Below, in pieces: positions 16,428 through 25,054 of a stretch of 64,000 nt of DNA (positions are counted from its first letter, which is position 1; each line of letters begins with the position of its first letter). Origin of the DNA: Oscillospiraceae bacterium (lineage in GTDB: Bacteria > Bacillota > Clostridia > Oscillospirales > Oscillospiraceae); contig CAKASQ030000028.1 of NCBI GenBank assembly GCA_916988195.3, positions 124,001 through 188,000 on the forward strand, written 5' to 3'. Under the pieces are notes generated by a model. That model searched no databases, was not told the origin of the DNA, and saw only the letters and a program-made list of their open reading frames with translations. The position numbers were made by a program, and so were the translations under genes.

Positions 16428-17768
16428 CTATACGGCCGCGTGGAGCTTTTCCCAACGCACGGTTGCGTAGAACGCGATGGAACACACAGCAGCGACTGTC
16501 CAGCCGATGGGCCAGGAAATCCAGATGCCCGTCGTGCCAAGCGCCGTGCGGGACAGAATTTCTGCCAGCGCCACGCGAAGAACCAGGTCGGTGAACGTGG
16601 CGATCATGAATTTTTTCATCAACCCCGCGCCGCGGAGCACACCGTCGGAGACGAGCTTGGCAGACACGATGAAGTAGAACGGCGCGATGATGCGCAGGAA
16701 CGCAACGCCTGTATCCATTGCCTGCCCCGTGGGGCTCTCAAGGAAGATGTGTACAAGTGGCTGCCCGGCGAACACATAAAGTGCCACCAGCGGCACGCAC
16801 AGCGCCCAGACGAGTTTGATACCAGCCCGAAAGCCGGACTTGATGCGATCATATTTGCTGGCCCCGAGGTTCTGCGCCGTATAGTTGGAAATGCCGTTGC
16901 CGAGCGTGGTAAGGGACGTGATAACCATGTTGTTGAGCTTCACCGCCGCGGAGTAGCCCGCCATGACGGCAGCTCCAAAGCTGTTGATGACGCTCTGGAT
17001 GATGATATTGCCGACGGAAATAAAGCTCTGCTGCAAGATGCTCGGAATGGCAATGACCGCGAACCGTCCAAAATGGTTCCACGAGAAAATGCGCACGCGC
17101 CCTTCGGTCGGGAGCTTTACGAAGCGGCGGAAGACCACGACAAGCGCCAGCACGCAGCTCACGCCCTGGCACAAAAACGTCGCCCACGCCACACCTGCAA
17201 CGCCCATATCGAACGCCGTGACGAACAGGATATCGACCGCGATGTTCGACGTCGACGAGCAGGCGAGGAAGATAAACGGCGTTTTGGAATCGCCCAGCGC
17301 GGAGAAAATGCCGGTCGCCACATTGTAGAGGAACACGAACGGAAGCCCGTAGATGTAAATATCGAGGTAGAGCTTCGAGTCTGCGAAGACTTCTTCCGGC
17401 GTCTTAATGAGCCGCAGAAGCGAATCACAGCAGAGCGTTCCCACGAGCATCAACACCGCGCAGATCACGCAGCTAGAAATGAGCGCCGTATAGACCGTCG
17501 TCTTGAGGTCATTGTACTGCTTCGCGCCAAAAAACAGCGCCGCCAGAACCGAACACGCGATGTTGCAGCCGAAGGCAAAAGCGATGAAGATCAGCGTAAT
17601 TTCGTAGCTGTTGCCGACGGCGGCAAGGGCGTTGTCACTGATGAATTTCCCCGCCACGAAGCTGTCGGCGATATTATAAAGCTGCTGGAAGATGATGCTG
17701 CCGAACAGCGGCAGGCAGAACTGCCAGAGGACTTTTTCAGGCTTGCCGGTCGTCAAATCCTTATTCAT
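16428..17768 (-). CDS. MATE-family efflux transporter
   Basis: Integral membrane antiporter of 446 residues with about twelve transmembrane helices in two homologous halves. The first half opens with the family's LWQFCLPLFGSIIFQQLYNI and DSFVAGKFISDNALAAVGNS. It exports cationic drugs or metabolites in exchange for sodium or protons; the substrate cannot be read from the sequence. The start at 17768 has AGGAGG nine bases upstream and lies inside the end of the kinase-like gene, so translation is coupled to it. GC-rich codon use matches the chromosomal right half of the window. Confidence 0.9.
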   Translation of the reverse strand: MNKDLTTGKPEKVLWQFCLPLFGSIIFQQLYNIADSFVAGKFISDNALAAVGNSYEITLIFIAFAFGCNIACSVLAALFFGAKQYNDLKTTVYTALISSCVICAVLMLVGTLCCDSLLRLIKTPEEVFADSKLYLDIYIYGLPFVFLYNVATGIFSALGDSKTPFIFLACSSTSNIAVDILFVTAFDMGVAGVAWATFLCQGVSCVLALVVVFRRFVKLPTEGRVRIFSWNHFGRFAVIAIPSILQQSFISVGNIIIQSVINSFGAAVMAGYSAAVKLNNMVITSLTTLGNGISNYTAQNLGASKYDRIKSGFRAGIKLVWALCVPLVALYVFAGQPLVHIFLESPTGQAMDTGVAFLRIIAPFYFIVSAKLVSDGVLRGAGLMKKFMIATFTDLVLRVALAEILSRTALGTTGIWISWPIGWTVAAVCSIAFYATVRWEKLHAAV

Positions 17769-18381
17769 GGCGCATCGCCTCCTGCGCGGATGCAATGACG
17801 CTCGCTGCGCCGTCGATGCCATACTCGCTCGAAGATAGCATCAGATCGTAGCTTTCCGGTTCGCCCCAGAGTGTGTCCGCGTAAAAATCAAAGTGGTGCT
17901 TGCGCATCCGGTCGACCTTCTGCGCCTTATGAAGAGCGCGTTTTTCATCCAAATTATTACGCGCTGCAATGCGCTTTGCCCGGTCGGCGCTATCCGCATA
18001 GATGAAAACGGAAAGCGGACGGTAGCCTGCGGCCCGCAGAATGGCGGAGGCACACCGGCCAATGATGACGCAGTCACCCTTTTCTGCAAGCTCTAAAATC
18101 GCGCGGCGCTCGGCTTCAAAGACCCGCGCTTCTTCCGAGTAAAACGCCTCGCCCAGCGCGGCGGTGTCCGCAAAGGGATTGCCCGAGACGGCAATGCCAA
18201 AATCCTCGCCCTTTTCGTCGTATTCCGCGACGGCGGTTTCGGAAAGCCCCGCTTCCTGCGCGGCTTTTTGAATGAGGCATTTATCGTAGCAGGGAATCCC
18301 CAGCTTTTTTGCGACTGCTTCGCCAATTTCCCGGCCGCCGCTGCCATACTGGCGGCTGATGCAGATGATCGTCCGTTCCAT
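17761..18381 (-). CDS. Cytidylate-kinase-like family protein
   Basis: Soluble P-loop protein of 206 residues. It begins with ICISRQYGSGGREIGEAVAK, the glycine-rich phosphate loop of the cytidylate-kinase-like group, and has the mid-domain VIIGRCASAIL and a lid-like Arg/Lys region (RAKRIAARNNLDEKRALHKA). True Cmk enzymes are usually longer and sit with rpsA, so this is better called a paralogue of unknown substrate. It overlaps the MATE gene by eight bases. The LysR gene diverges from it. Confidence 0.85.
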   Translation of the reverse strand: MERTIICISRQYGSGGREIGEAVAKKLGIPCYDKCLIQKAAQEAGLSETAVAEYDEKGEDFGIAVSGNPFADTAALGEAFYSEEARVFEAERRAILELAEKGDCVIIGRCASAILRAAGYRPLSVFIYADSADRAKRIAARNNLDEKRALHKAQKVDRMRKHHFDFYADTLWGEPESYDLMLSSSEYGIDGAASVIASAQEAMRHE

Positions 18382-18470
18382 CTTTTTTCGCTCCTGTCTT
18401 ACATTTTTTCTCTTGACCGCCCCTATCGTAGCAGAAAAATGAAATATGTAAAATCTATATTTGACATTTC

Positions 18471-18499
18471 CGATATATCAAAATAGAATGGCAGAAGAG
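18471..18499 (+). promoter_or_regulatory. Promoter of the LysR gene
   Basis: Plus-strand TTGACA (18471-18476) and TAGAAT (18494-18499) are 17 bases apart, 23 bases before the LysR start. The interval is AT-rich compared with its surroundings and also holds the divergent promoter of the kinase-MATE pair, the usual place for LysR autoregulation. Confidence 0.65.
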
Positions 18500-18521
18500 A
18501 AACGAATGCACGGAGGGTGCC

Positions 18522-19415
18522 ATGTATATCAGCTACGAGTATTACCGGATTTTCTATCACGTCGCCAGGTGCGGCAATCTGACGAAGGCGGCGGAGGCGC
18601 TGCAGAACAGCCAGCCGAATCTGACGCGCGCGATTCGGAACTTAGAGGCGGAGATCGGCTGTCCACTCTTTTCGCGCACGAACCGGGGCATGATCCTGAC
18701 GCCGGAGGGCGAGGAGCTGTTCCGGCACATTCAAATCGCGTGCGCGGAAATTGAAGCGGGCGAAGCCGCCGTGACGCAGAGCCGGACACTCGAGCGCGGA
18801 AACGTGTTTCTGGCAGCAAGCGAGGGTGCGCTTCGGTGTTTACTCCTGCCGGTACTTAAAAGGTATCAGGAAAAGTACCCCGGCGTGCATCTTCGCATCA
18901 GCAACCACTCCACGCCGCAGGCCGTCGCGGCGCTGCACGAGACGACGGCAGATTTTGCGGTCATCACAACGCCGGTTACGCTCTCGCCGTCTCTCACGCA
19001 GACGATCGTCAAAGAGATCCAGGAAGTACCGGTCTGCGCGCGGGATTTTACCGGATTGCTCGGGCGAAAGGTTGCGCTTGCGGAGCTGGAAGCGTACCCC
19101 CTCATTACCCTTGGCACGGGCACGACCTCTCATGCGTTCTATGCCTCCGTTTTTGCCGCGCATGATCTTGCCTTCCGTCCGGCCATCGAAGCCGCCACGG
19201 CTGACCAGATCATCCCTATGGCAGAAGCCGGGCTCGGCGCGGGTATCGTGCCGGAGGCGTTCATCCGTCCGTCTGATAATGTGTGCCGCATCGAGCTACA
19301 AGAGCCCCTCCCGCCGCGTGCCGTGTGCATCGTGAAACGGAAGGGGCAGCCCCTGAGCGTCGCCGCGAGGGAGCTGGAGCGGATGCTGCTGGCGGCTGGT
19401 GGTGAAAACGAATAG
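18522..19415 (+). CDS. LysR-family transcriptional regulator
   Basis: Protein of 297 residues with a standard LysR layout. An N-terminal winged helix (residues 1-62; ARCGNLTKAAEALQNSQPNL) is joined by a linker helix to a periplasmic-binding-fold effector domain (about 90-290). GGAGGG precedes the start. It is divergent from the cytidylate-kinase-like/MATE pair, which it probably controls; the ligand is unknown. Length is normal for the family. Confidence 0.9.
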   Translation: MYISYEYYRIFYHVARCGNLTKAAEALQNSQPNLTRAIRNLEAEIGCPLFSRTNRGMILTPEGEELFRHIQIACAEIEAGEAAVTQSRTLERGNVFLAASEGALRCLLLPVLKRYQEKYPGVHLRISNHSTPQAVAALHETTADFAVITTPVTLSPSLTQTIVKEIQEVPVCARDFTGLLGRKVALAELEAYPLITLGTGTTSHAFYASVFAAHDLAFRPAIEAATADQIIPMAEAGLGAGIVPEAFIRPSDNVCRIELQEPLPPRAVCIVKRKGQPLSVAARELERMLLAAGGENE

Positions 19416-19443
19416 ACGCTCGAAATCTTCTGAAAAACAGGAA

Positions 19444-19477
19444 GCAGCCCCGGCTCGGTATTCCGAGCCGGGGCTGC
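19444..19477 (+). terminator. Terminator of the LysR gene
   Basis: Perfect 15-bp stem GCAGCCCCGGCTCGG with its complement around a TATT loop, 28 bases after the LysR stop. Only a short T-run follows. It marks the right edge of the chromosome-like island; mobile-element genes begin 24 bases further on. Confidence 0.75.
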
Positions 19478-19500
19478 CGTTTGTCCATCAGAAATCCATA

Positions 19501-20475
19501 TCAAGCCGCTTTCCGAAATCGCAGGCCGTTTGCCCGCACGGACAGTTCCTGCGGCAGAAGGCGCAGCGTTTCAAAGTCATCGTCGAGGCCGTCGAGTTCC
19601 CGGCGGAGAATTTCTTCGTAGTGCTGCTTCTTCTGCTCCAGCGTGGCAATTTTGTTGACCCACCGCTCCATAACAGCGGGACTGCGGCTGCCGCTTTGGA
19701 TAAGATAGTCGGCCTTTTCCTGATACAGCGCGATCTCCTTTTTGACCACGGAATAAAATTTCTCCGTCATTTTGTCGCGCTGCTTCGCGTCGTCAATGAT
19801 GTAAAAGCTGTTGACGCTGAGCGCATTGTCATTCTGGTTCATATCGCTGAGCTGCTCAATGAACGTCTCAAACGTATCCACTTTGTCCATGTGCTGACGC
19901 GGGATAAAATACAGATGTCCAGTCGAGCTGACCTTGGTAGCCTCCAGCATCCGCAGATAGCTCAGGCAGATCGTCTCGATCTGCCGGCGGTTCGCGCAGA
20001 CCTGATAAAGCTCGAACAGTTCTTCCGCCCGGCGGCAGTAGTTCAGGGGATCAATATCGGCATCAAAGCCGATATTGTCATACCCAAACCGATTGTCGCG
20101 CCGGTCGTAAAAGATGTTTGCCAGCTTTTCATACTGGTTCGTCCGCTGGTTGAGCGTTTCCTTGACCAGTTCCCGGGAATAAACGTCCTCGGTGTGCGCG
20201 TTGTCGCGGCAGTAGACCGCATAAATGTGATGCTCGCCGGGATTCTTTACCGTGATCCGGTCTTTGATATCGCCCGTCGCGGAGCGGAACGCATCCGACA
20301 CGGAAATTCGCTTGCTGCCGGAATACGGGATGTTCAGATCCTCACAGAGCTGCGCCAGCGCCTCCTTCTCCACCAGAATGTTGGCAAGTGAGAAATAGAG
20401 AAACTTGCCCAGCACTGAAGGTTGGTCACCGTTGGCCGCGCCAATAATGTCCTGAAAATTCGTAATATTTGTCAT
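19501..20475 (-). CDS. Conserved hypothetical protein of plasmid/ICE type
   Basis: Soluble protein of about 324 residues, no signal peptide or membrane segment. It is rich in charged helices, with a coiled-coil-like C-terminal third (VMERWVNKIATLEQKKQHYE). It resembles large uncharacterised proteins from Clostridia plasmids and phages (possibly the DUF6744 group; not checked). The start at 20475 follows AGGA by seven bases. It is the last gene of a leftward block with primase, clamp and ThiF genes, so a replication or maintenance role is inferred. Confidence 0.65.
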   Translation of the reverse strand: MTNITNFQDIIGAANGDQPSVLGKFLYFSLANILVEKEALAQLCEDLNIPYSGSKRISVSDAFRSATGDIKDRITVKNPGEHHIYAVYCRDNAHTEDVYSRELVKETLNQRTNQYEKLANIFYDRRDNRFGYDNIGFDADIDPLNYCRRAEELFELYQVCANRRQIETICLSYLRMLEATKVSSTGHLYFIPRQHMDKVDTFETFIEQLSDMNQNDNALSVNSFYIIDDAKQRDKMTEKFYSVVKKEIALYQEKADYLIQSGSRSPAVMERWVNKIATLEQKKQHYEEILRRELDGLDDDFETLRLLPQELSVRANGLRFRKAA

Positions 20476-20488
20476 GTGCATTTCCTTT

Positions 20489-21555
20489 CTAAGCCGTCTT
20501 TCGTTTCGTCCAGTCCAGCAGATAATCGTCCACGCCCTTGAAGCGCGGGTTCCAAGTACATTGATAGTACCGGATGCCCGGAATTGACTGCACCTCGCGG
20601 CGCAGGGTGATAATGGCCTGCCGGACCTGCGGATTTGTAAACTGATCCATGTCCATTGCCTCCATGACCTCCGTGACGCCGAGTGACAAGAGCGTTTCCC
20701 GCAGTCCTTTGTGGGCGTTCACGCCGCCGAGACACACAAAGAGCGCATCGTTTGCAAAGTAGCTTGCAATATCGCCCTTGAGCGGCCCCTCGGTGAGATA
20801 GGCGCGCTTCTGCGTGGTGTCGCCGCGGTGACGTGTATCCACGAATAGCTGCGTGCACCGTTTTCCATGCGGTTCGGCCGGCTGGACAGCCAGCGGTATT
20901 TTCGCGCCGCATCGCCGTCCAGTCGGATCTTCATACCCTGAATGAGACCATCCTTGTTCCGCACCGGAATGAGAAATCCATTCGCACCTGTCAGCGTCCA
21001 TGTCCCGTCCTTCGTATAAAAGCCGGGCAGTCCGTGCAGTTCATGATCGCACCGGAGAAGCGACGCCAACAAGCGCCGTTCGGCTTCTGTTTCCGGCATG
21101 GACTTATAGCCGTTCCGCTCGATGATCACATCCGGGAGTCCACGTTCATGGAGGTTTTCTCTGTGCCGGTCGGAGAGCGTCAGAAGTGACAGCATCTCCG
21201 AATAGGCCGCATGGCGCTGCTTTAGCGCATACGGCTCGCGGCTCGTTGTGTTTGGGGAGCTGGGCTGTAAGGGCAGCTTATACACGTTGCTCTTTGCAGC
21301 CAGCTCCAAGTATGCTTCTTTGTTTGTCAGACCATTCAGCCGCGCATACAGCGTCACGCTGTTGCCGCTTGCACCGCAGAGATTGCAGCGGTACTGATCG
21401 GTTCTCGTGTTCAGACTCAGATGATATTTGCCGGTTCCGTGGTCACCGCAGAAGGGGCAGCTTGCCTCAATTTCCTCACTGTGAAGCGTTCGGTCATTGA
21501 GGACAAGCCCGCACCGTCTGGCGGCTTCCAGGATCGGCAGCTTCTGATAGGCCAG
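20489..21555 (-). pseudogene. CHC2-zinc-finger / Toprim primase-like protein, frameshifted
   Basis: DNA-primase-like protein of about 355 residues read in two frames. The N-terminal part has a zinc ribbon with two Cys pairs (CPFCGDHGTG and RCNLCGASG). The C-terminal part is a DUF3854/Toprim-like domain with LTEGPLKGDIASYF and MDMDQFTNPQV acidic residues. The frame changes at about 20856, where one added base (CACG to CAACG) would restore continuity. No ATG, GTG or TTG precedes the zinc finger in frame; a CTG at 21555 behind AAGGGGG is the likely start. The gene is either inactive or carries a sequencing error. It would prime element DNA replication. Confidence 0.7.
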
Positions 21556-21585
21556 ACGGTGCGCCCCCTTTCTGCGAAAGTAGGA

Positions 21586-23196
21586 TTACGCCGCCTTCGG
21601 CATTGCAGTGCCGCCGGCCCGCACGGAAAGCTCCGCATTACGGACGCATTTGGCGAGGATCATCTGACTGGTCGGACGGATGTTGCTGAGATCATCCACA
21701 GATTCCATATTGTCGAAGAACACCGGGTAGTTACGGCCTGTGAGCCGCTTCACCAGTTCGGACACCTCCGCGCCTGCCCGGATCTTCTCAGAGAGCGAGA
21801 GCCGGTCGTAGCGGCGGCCGTTGTAGGTAAAGCGGAACACATCCTTTAATTCTCCGGTTGTCTTGACCACATCGTAGAGCGAGATTTTCACGCGGTTCAG
21901 CGCGAGTTTGGAGAACGTCATCTCCGCGCGCTTGCTCATGTAGAGGATCACGTCTTTCATGACGATCTTTTTCTCCGTAATCTCCTGCTCAATTTTGTGA
22001 ATCCGTTCGTCAAAATCCTCCGGCGCAGCGCTCAGAACCTGCTGCGCGGCAGCAAGCTGCACCCGGCAGTCTTCCAGCGACGCTTTGCACGCGGCAAGGC
22101 GTTCACTGTCTGCGGGGTTCAGCGTGCCGCATTCCATGCTGGCGCTCAGGTTCTGGATGCGTGCGCGAATCTGCTCCAAGGTCTGCTGACGCTGCATATT
22201 CTGCTGCGCGGCAGCGGCTTGAAGCTGTTCGCGTTTCTGATTCAGCGCGTCGATCTCAGACTGGTATCTGACCAGATCATCCGCTTTGAACTGCTCGAAC
22301 GTGCTTTGGCTTTTCTGCTCCATCTCCTGAAGCTCTGCGATCTGACCTTTCAGCTGTGTGCCGTCGGCAGCGATTCTCTCCGTTTCCGCCTGTAAAGCCT
22401 GACGGAACGCCGGATATTCCTGCTGGGAGAGCACGCGGCGGCAGACCGGGCAGCTTGTACCCGGCTGAAACCGCTTCAAAAGCGCGGCGTTCTGCTGATA
22501 ACGCTTTCCAAGCACCTGCACCTTTGCCGTATAGCCTTTGTCCCGCAGCAGCTTGAACGTGCCGATCATGCGCTGAAGCTCGAAATCATCCGCATCATCC
22601 GTATTGCTTGCGCAGGCGGCCTTTTCCGCCGCCTGCTGTGCAAGCACCTCCTGCACAATTTTTGCGATGTCGGCTTTCATTTCGGTATCTTCCGGCGTGT
22701 CAGAGGGTTCTTCCACCGGCGCTTCCGTGCGCGGCTTCTCAAACCGTCCCTGCGGACGGCTTGCCGTCAGGCGCAGCCAGAATGTACGAAGCTTTAAAAA
22801 AAGCAGCGTCAGGAGCATGCCGCGCGGCTTCGGCGTCAGATGCACGATCTCATCAGCGTCTACCTCACCGATCTCGCTGACCGCCACGGTCAGGCTGGGA
22901 GCCTTAACGAAATTAGCGGAGAAGAAACGGGAAACAGCGGCTCTTTCCGAGATCATCGCCTCATTGACACTGACGCGCTGCGCCAGCAGTCTCCGGCAGA
23001 TGACCGTACCGCATTCCAGTTCGGTTACGTCCACGATGTCTACGGAAACCTCACCGGCGGTAATAAAACCTCGGCCGGAAATATGCTTTGCTTTCAAGCC
23101 GTTCGTGACGTGCAGATGCCCATGGACGATCACATCGTCCGTGACAAGCGTTTCATAGTTGTACGTCGCACCGGCTGGGATATAGACTGTCTTCAT
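21586..23196 (-). CDS. Bactofilin-like beta-helix fused to a Rad50/SbcC-like zinc-hook half
   Basis: Unusual 536-residue protein. Residues about 1-125 are a run of short beta repeats (GATYNYETLVTDDVIVHGHL) like a bactofilin/polymer-forming domain, followed by a hydrophobic basic segment. Then comes a coiled coil with a CPVC zinc hook (residue about 250), a second long coiled coil, and a C-terminal ATPase lobe with the signature-like LSLSEKIRAGAEVSELV and a Walker-B-like PVFFDNMESV. No Walker A loop is present, so it cannot be a complete SMC-type ATPase alone. The start at 23196 has AAAGGA. It sits between primase and clamp genes. Confidence 0.7.
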   Translation of the reverse strand: MKTVYIPAGATYNYETLVTDDVIVHGHLHVTNGLKAKHISGRGFITAGEVSVDIVDVTELECGTVICRRLLAQRVSVNEAMISERAAVSRFFSANFVKAPSLTVAVSEIGEVDADEIVHLTPKPRGMLLTLLFLKLRTFWLRLTASRPQGRFEKPRTEAPVEEPSDTPEDTEMKADIAKIVQEVLAQQAAEKAACASNTDDADDFELQRMIGTFKLLRDKGYTAKVQVLGKRYQQNAALLKRFQPGTSCPVCRRVLSQQEYPAFRQALQAETERIAADGTQLKGQIAELQEMEQKSQSTFEQFKADDLVRYQSEIDALNQKREQLQAAAAQQNMQRQQTLEQIRARIQNLSASMECGTLNPADSERLAACKASLEDCRVQLAAAQQVLSAAPEDFDERIHKIEQEITEKKIVMKDVILYMSKRAEMTFSKLALNRVKISLYDVVKTTGELKDVFRFTYNGRRYDRLSLSEKIRAGAEVSELVKRLTGRNYPVFFDNMESVDDLSNIRPTSQMILAKCVRNAELSVRAGGTAMPKAA

Positions 23197-23216
23197 GCTC
23201 AAAAATCCTTTCTCTT

Positions 23217-24293
23217 TTACGCTGCCTTCTGTTCTTCCTTGAGCCGTACCGGGAGGACGATGGCGGAGCTGTTGTCCGCAATGAGCGAAATTGCGCCCAG
23301 CGGGCTGGTCAGTCGCATTGCCACCATGTCCTGCTTTTCAAACTGCGTGAGTGCGTCCAGCATGTATCTGGCATCAAAGCCGAAGATGATGCTGCTTTCT
23401 GCGCTGATGGAAACCGCCGCTTTGTAAAGACATTCCTTTGTACGCAGAGTCAAGGCTCCGTTATCAAACCGGACATAAGGCTTGTCTGCCTTTCCGACGC
23501 AGGCCAGCAGATATTTCAGGGCCTGCACAAAGTCCTTCCGATGGAAGCAGAATTCCTCATTCCACTTCTGCGGAACAACGCTTTCATAGGTGATAGGCGT
23601 GACATTCAGGATACGTTTCGCAAGCAGGCGAACGTGTTCATTCTGGAACAGGACCCAGTTATCTGCCACGCTGATCTGTATATCCGTAGCGCCAAACACC
23701 TTGAGCTGTTCCAGCGCGGAAACACCGACAAGAAACGGCGTTTCAACATCCAGCCCACCGTCATCACAGCAGGCCGCGCGATGACCTTCCACCGCCCAGA
23801 TATGCTTGCTCTGGAACAGAACACCCTGATATTCCGGTCTGGTGCTGCGCAGATCTACGGCATACTTTACCTGCTTGACGCATTTGAGAATGTTTGCCGC
23901 GTTTGCCGTATAGCTTTGCTTGGCTTCAAACTCCGGCCATGTGGGGCATTCCTCAGCTTCATGAACCGGGAACTTGCCGCCCTTGTCTCCGCAGTACATG
24001 GTTATGATCTGTGATTTCCTTTGGCCGGACAGCTCCAGTTCCAGTTGGCCCGTAAAATAACGGCACACCTTCTGGACACCGGCACTGTTCCAAAACACGA
24101 ACGCAAAGTCGTCACCGCTTGCGGGGATTGTCACGGACAGCCATGTACCAAAGTCCGTTGCTGAGAGCGTACAGTGATCCGCTGTAAATTCCGCCTTGAT
24201 CTCCTGCAGGACTTTGACCGGACTTTTTGCCGGAATGTCCATCAATGCTGTCATCGCTTTATAAAAGGCTGCTGCGTCTACGGAACTTCTCAT
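23217..24293 (-). CDS. DNA polymerase III beta-clamp-like protein
   Basis: Protein of 358 residues with the three-fold clamp architecture of DnaN. The C-terminal third holds the best-conserved stretch (FGFDARYMLDALTQFEKQDM, then VLPVRL at the end, like the DnaN C-terminus). It would tether a polymerase or other factors to element DNA. It is divergent from a chromosomal DnaN and has no dnaA or recF beside it, but lies with primase and ThiF genes, as in Clostridia plasmids and ICEs. It overlaps the ThiF gene by four bases (ATGA), so it is translationally coupled. Confidence 0.8.
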   Translation of the reverse strand: MRSSVDAAAFYKAMTALMDIPAKSPVKVLQEIKAEFTADHCTLSATDFGTWLSVTIPASGDDFAFVFWNSAGVQKVCRYFTGQLELELSGQRKSQIITMYCGDKGGKFPVHEAEECPTWPEFEAKQSYTANAANILKCVKQVKYAVDLRSTRPEYQGVLFQSKHIWAVEGHRAACCDDGGLDVETPFLVGVSALEQLKVFGATDIQISVADNWVLFQNEHVRLLAKRILNVTPITYESVVPQKWNEEFCFHRKDFVQALKYLLACVGKADKPYVRFDNGALTLRTKECLYKAAVSISAESSIIFGFDARYMLDALTQFEKQDMVAMRLTSPLGAISLIADNSSAIVLPVRLKEEQKAA

Positions 24294-25054
24294 GCTGCTT
24301 TCCTCCTTGTTTTCTGTAGGGTGGCGCGCATATTGACAGAACCCGTTGCAAACGTGATCTGCCGCACACGCGTTTCTCCGACGGTCAGGATGTTGTAGAT
24401 CATGTCCACGACGGCGGTGGCCGCTGTGATGTTGGCGGCGATGCTCTGCGGCGCGGAAACAGACGCCTCGGCGCAGCTCAGCTCCGTCGGGAATTTGTCT
24501 GTATCCCGCAGGACCTCCGGGAATGCCGCGCCGACGGGACGGTAGAACGTGCGCCCGCCGCTGCGGATGCCGCAGACGATCTGCCCGGTGTGCATTCCGT
24601 TTCCGCTGTCGATGTAGATGAGATCATCCAGCTTGTAAAAGACTTCGTGGCAGAGCTTTCGGCTTTTGTTGTTGTCCACCGCGCCGATGAGAATGACCAG
24701 TTCCTTGATGACAGCAGAATTGGAGTACGCCCCTGTACGGAATACCCGAGGTTCAAGCATGGAAAGAAGGTACTCGCCGGACTCGATAAATTCCGGCACA
24801 TACTCCGTTTCCATCCCGAACACGGACGAATACCGCTCCGCCAGCACCTTTGCCTTGTTTTCCCCAAGGTCAGCCGGTGTGAAGTTCTGGCGCACCAGAT
24901 TCTTTTCCTCTACGATATCTCCGTCACAGAGGATAAAGCGGACAGGCCGTTCCAGCGCGTACAAAAGCCGGTACAAATGCGGCGCGATATGCCCGCCGGT
25001 GCCTCCGGCTCCCAGCATGACGATCTTTACGGGCCGGTTCTCTGAAAACTTCAT
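24290..25054 (-). CDS. ThiF/E1-like adenylyltransferase (PRTRC-type)
   Basis: Protein of 254 residues of the ThiF/ubiquitin-activating superfamily. It has the nucleotide-binding loop VMLGAGGTGGHIAPHLYRLL, DGDIVEEKNLVRQNF with the conserved Asp and Arg, and a downstream GAVDNNKSR. Enzymes of this fold adenylate the C-terminal glycine of a ubiquitin-like or sulphur-carrier protein. In PRTRC clusters of plasmids the ThiF protein is paired with a JAB protease, as here. No separate ubiquitin-like gene is visible. The start at 25054 has GGAGG; the gene overlaps both neighbours by four bases. Confidence 0.85.
   Translation of the reverse strand: MKFSENRPVKIVMLGAGGTGGHIAPHLYRLLYALERPVRFILCDGDIVEEKNLVRQNFTPADLGENKAKVLAERYSSVFGMETEYVPEFIESGEYLLSMLEPRVFRTGAYSNSAVIKELVILIGAVDNNKSRKLCHEVFYKLDDLIYIDSGNGMHTGQIVCGIRSGGRTFYRPVGAAFPEVLRDTDKFPTELSCAEASVSAPQSIAANITAATAVVDMIYNILTVGETRVRQITFATGSVNMRATLQKTRRKAA

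Noticed and set aside
14491-16485. 664-codon minus-strand frame across the five-gene module
   Set aside because: Antisense of four overlapping plus-strand genes with ribosome binding sites; composition is Arg/Leu/Phe-rich and no domain is visible.
16266-17798. 510-codon plus-strand frame opposite the MATE gene
   Set aside because: Antisense of a clear membrane transporter; His/Arg/Asp-rich with no recognisable features.
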